DNA of 64,000 bases from CAVONB01 sp963697205 (GTDB lineage Bacteria > Pseudomonadota > Alphaproteobacteria > Rhizobiales > Hyphomicrobiaceae): the NCBI GenBank assembly GCA_963697205.1, contig CAVONB010000008.1:62001-126000 (forward strand). The letters are read 5' to 3'. The notes under the pieces were generated by a model. It did not search any database. It worked only from the letters and a program-made list of their open reading frames with translations, and had not been told where the DNA came from. The first letter of the stretch is position 1; every line of letters begins with the position of its first letter. The position numbers were made by a program, and so were the translations under genes. Positions 63,997 to 64,000 of this stretch are shown in pieces.

Positions 63997-64000
63997 ACCT

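Noticed and set aside
1..64000. Mobile elements or genomic island borders
   Set aside because: No transposase, integrase, tRNA or paired terminal repeats were seen, and composition is even along the window.

Overview
The window is a GC-rich, gene-dense chromosomal stretch of an alphaproteobacterium, most likely of the order Hyphomicrobiales (Rhizobiales). Pointers are the DUF4170 protein next to an MsbA-type exporter, a UbiA prenyltransferase, an ExoR-like Sel1 protein, DUF459 and DUF992 proteins, and the many solute-binding-protein transporters (Liv ABC, tripartite tricarboxylate and TRAP). No rRNA, tRNA, phage, insertion sequence, integrase or CRISPR array was seen. Genus is not called.

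Layout. 1-7849 (minus strand): a HAD phosphatase cut by the left edge, a membrane-anchored degenerate EAL protein, a GT4 glycosyltransferase, an MsbA-type ABC exporter, a DUF4170 protein and UbiA. 8121-15969: RsmE, a TauE/SafE permease, propionyl-CoA synthetase, a 61-residue protein, a degenerate ThiE-like protein coupled to a Sel1 protein, a sulfurtransferase and a Crp/Fnr regulator. 16295-25246: one co-directional cluster with a complete Liv-type ABC importer bracketed by two different CoA ligases, which reads as an import-then-activate module for an organic acid. 25313-31641: a DUF459 protein lacking SGNH catalytic residues, an ExoR-like protein, exonuclease III, a small membrane protein, an RraA-like protein and a TIM-barrel isomerase. 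31796-37459: an EamA transporter, 3-hydroxyisobutyryl-CoA hydrolase, CaiB-type CoA transferase and malate synthase G. 37636-49738: two tripartite tricarboxylate transporter loci (TctC-TctB-TctA-TctC and TctB-TctA without a binding protein) around a universal stress protein, a VWA protein and a minus-strand set of HCCA-type isomerase, haloacid dehalogenase, 3-hydroxyisobutyrate dehydrogenase and enoyl-CoA hydratase. 49884-56652: an amidase, an FAD aromatic hydroxylase, then one KpsC-like and two tandem paralogous KpsS-like capsule proteins. 56924-63996: a TRAP transporter with a cyclase-family hydrolase and an SDR, a DUF992 protein and a DSD1-family PLP enzyme.

The overall picture is a catabolically versatile heterotroph whose accessory content is high-affinity uptake plus CoA-dependent organic-acid breakdown, with propionyl-CoA synthetase and malate synthase as links to central metabolism, and surface glycan or lipid A functions at both ends.

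Quality note. Five genes (EAL protein, GT4, MsbA, exonuclease III, second TctA) contain six apparent single-base frameshifts, and every one can be placed in a C/G run of two or three bases. Homopolymer miscalls are the simplest reading; for these genes the literal translation is probably wrong in part.

No clearly new defence or mobile system was found. The best candidates for new biology are the Liv plus two CoA ligases module, the compact KpsC/KpsS-like locus, the DUF459 probable pseudoenzyme, and a shared TTATCGAYCGATAA-type dyad in front of two catabolic units.
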